The notes beneath the pieces are model-generated. The model did not search any database. It had not been told where the DNA came from and worked only from the letters and a program-made list of their open reading frames with translations. From contig JAKAWM010000222.1 of the NCBI GenBank assembly GCA_021827285.1, forward strand, positions 1-5,362: a DNA stretch of 5,362 nt, given 5' to 3'. The stretch is from Actinomycetes bacterium. GTDB lineage: Bacteria > Actinomycetota > Acidimicrobiia > Acidimicrobiales > Palsa-688. Both the position numbers and the translations under genes were made by a program. How positions within the stretch are numbered: the first letter of the stretch is position 1; every line of letters starts with the position of its first letter. Of this stretch, positions 4,493 to 5,362 are shown piece after piece.

Positions 4493-5362
4493 CTACCCTG
4501 AGCCGCCTCGTTGCCGGCCCGGCTCGGCCTGAGGCCCCCACTGGTTGTCGCCCTGGCGTTTGAGGTGAAGACCCGTCGGGCCCAGCAAGGCGGCGGGGGC
4601 GATGGCATCGTCCCCGAAGCGGGCACGCACCGAGTCCAGCGCAGCCGTGGCCCGGCCCCATCCCTCCTCACCGCTCGGCCCGGCTGTCAAATCCAGCTCC
4701 AACTGGTAGCCAGGTGCCGTCTCGATAGGGACCAACCCGGATGCGCTGACCCCGAGCAGCCGGACACCTGAGGACAAGTCCAAGGCAGCCAGCATGGCCC
4801 TGGCTTGGCGGGCGAGCATCGGACCGCTCGTCTGGGGGACGGGGAAGGTGTGGCTGCGAGTCAGCGTGGTGAAGTCCCCGTAGCGCACCTTCAAGGTGAC
4901 GGTGCGAAACGCGGACCCGTTGTGCCTGACCCGGCTCGCCACGGCGTCAGCCATGCGGCCCACCCGGTTTTGCATCTCTCCTGGCTCGAAGAGATCCCTC
5001 GGGTAAGTCTCCTCGTGGCCAATCGATTTAGTGGGGCGGCTTGGCTCCACGAGACGGGGGTCCCTACCCCAAGACAGCTCGTGAAGAAGGTGGCCCCCGG
5101 CCCTGCCCAGCGCCGACTCGAGGGTCTCGGCCGGGAGTGCCGCCACTTGCCGGACCGTGGTCACGCCCAGCTTGCCTAGCCGTGCTGCACTTGCCGGTCC
5201 TACCCCCCACAGCGCGTTTACGGGTAGCGGCCAGATGAACTCGAGCACCTGGTCCTCGGCCACGACAATTACACCGGGGCCCGGCCGCGGCCCCGCCGCT
5301 GACGCCGTGGGCTTGGCGGACTTGGACGCCAGCTTGGCTACCAGCTTGTTCGGTGGGAGTGG
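4493..5362 (-). CDS. dinB: DNA polymerase IV (DinB, Y-family translesion polymerase), N-terminus outside the window
   Basis: This is an error-prone polymerase that copies past damaged template bases. Seen: 289 codons open to the window edge, with no start inside. The fragment opens with the end of the palm domain, NKLVAKLASKSAKP (5309-5350), then a Gly/Pro-rich connector. The thumb follows with its helix-hairpin-helix, WGVGPASAARLGKLGV (5162-5209). The DNA-gripping little-finger domain covers about 5038-4720, from GHEETYPRDLFEPGE to LLGVSASGLVP. After it comes QLELDL (4688-4705), which matches the spacing of a beta-clamp-binding motif (QLxLxL). The tail has ARFGDDAIAPAALLG and a conserved-looking GDNQWGP (about 4535-4555). 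The catalytic acidic residues of the palm (N-terminal third) are not visible, so activity cannot be judged. Full-length homologues are about 350-420 aa. The gene shares the transporter's strand but is separated from it by 454 bp and a promoter, so it is probably not in that operon. Confidence 0.95.
   Translation of the reverse strand, partial: PLPPNKLVAKLASKSAKPTASAAGPRPGPGVIVVAEDQVLEFIWPLPVNALWGVGPASAARLGKLGVTTVRQVAALPAETLESALGRAGGHLLHELSWGRDPRLVEPSRPTKSIGHEETYPRDLFEPGEMQNRVGRMADAVASRVRHNGSAFRTVTLKVRYGDFTTLTRSHTFPVPQTSGPMLARQARAMLAALDLSSGVRLLGVSASGLVPIETAPGYQLELDLTAGPSGEEGWGRATAALDSVRARFGDDAIAPAALLGPTGLHLKRQGDNQWGPQAEPGRQRGGSG

Noticed and set aside
4336..4671. Minus-strand open frame (111 codons) overlapping the dinB 3' end and the following gap
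   Set aside because: About half lies inside dinB in another frame. The product is low-complexity Arg/Gly/Pro, and the predicted operon promoter immediately follows its end.

Overview
The window is a moderately to highly G+C-rich bacterial segment with every convincing gene on the minus strand. The DinB subtype, the gene style and the promoter point to an actinobacterium. A member of the Acidimicrobiia is possible, but that is inference and no marker gene is present to prove it.

In transcription order (right to left): (i) 5362-4493 is the C-terminal two-thirds of a DNA polymerase IV (dinB) gene whose start lies outside the window. (ii) 4492-4039 is a 454-bp gap with no established gene. It holds a good sigma-70-type promoter (TTGACT-N17-TAGCCT) followed by an unusually long predicted leader of about 260 nt, with several inverted repeats and a possible 43-codon leader ORF with its own Shine-Dalgarno. 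(iii) 4038-2281 encodes a 585-aa extracellular solute-binding protein of the peptide/nickel/oligosaccharide class (SBP family 5). (iv) 2280-2141 is a 140-bp gap holding a 13-bp-stem hairpin just after the binding-protein gene and a perfect 18-bp palindrome with an AAGCGCTT core just before the permease gene. (v) 2140-1136 and 1139-9 encode the two membrane subunits (DppB- and DppC-type), joined by an ATGA stop/start overlap. (vi) A GTGA overlap at the left edge suggests that another gene, expected to be an ATPase subunit, starts at position 12.

Together, genes iii-vi form a typical binding-protein-dependent ABC importer operon: SBP, permease 1, permease 2, then presumably ATPase(s) outside the window. 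The protein details (a tryptophan-rich SBP, PRLMPGDPV in permease 1, WWWFIPPG in permease 2, and a LacI-like palindrome) resemble the Dpp-like systems that import oligosaccharides at least as much as those that import peptides, so the substrate should be left open. The gene content is ordinary. The parts most worth a second look are the non-coding ones: the intergenic palindrome and hairpin pair, and the long structured leader.
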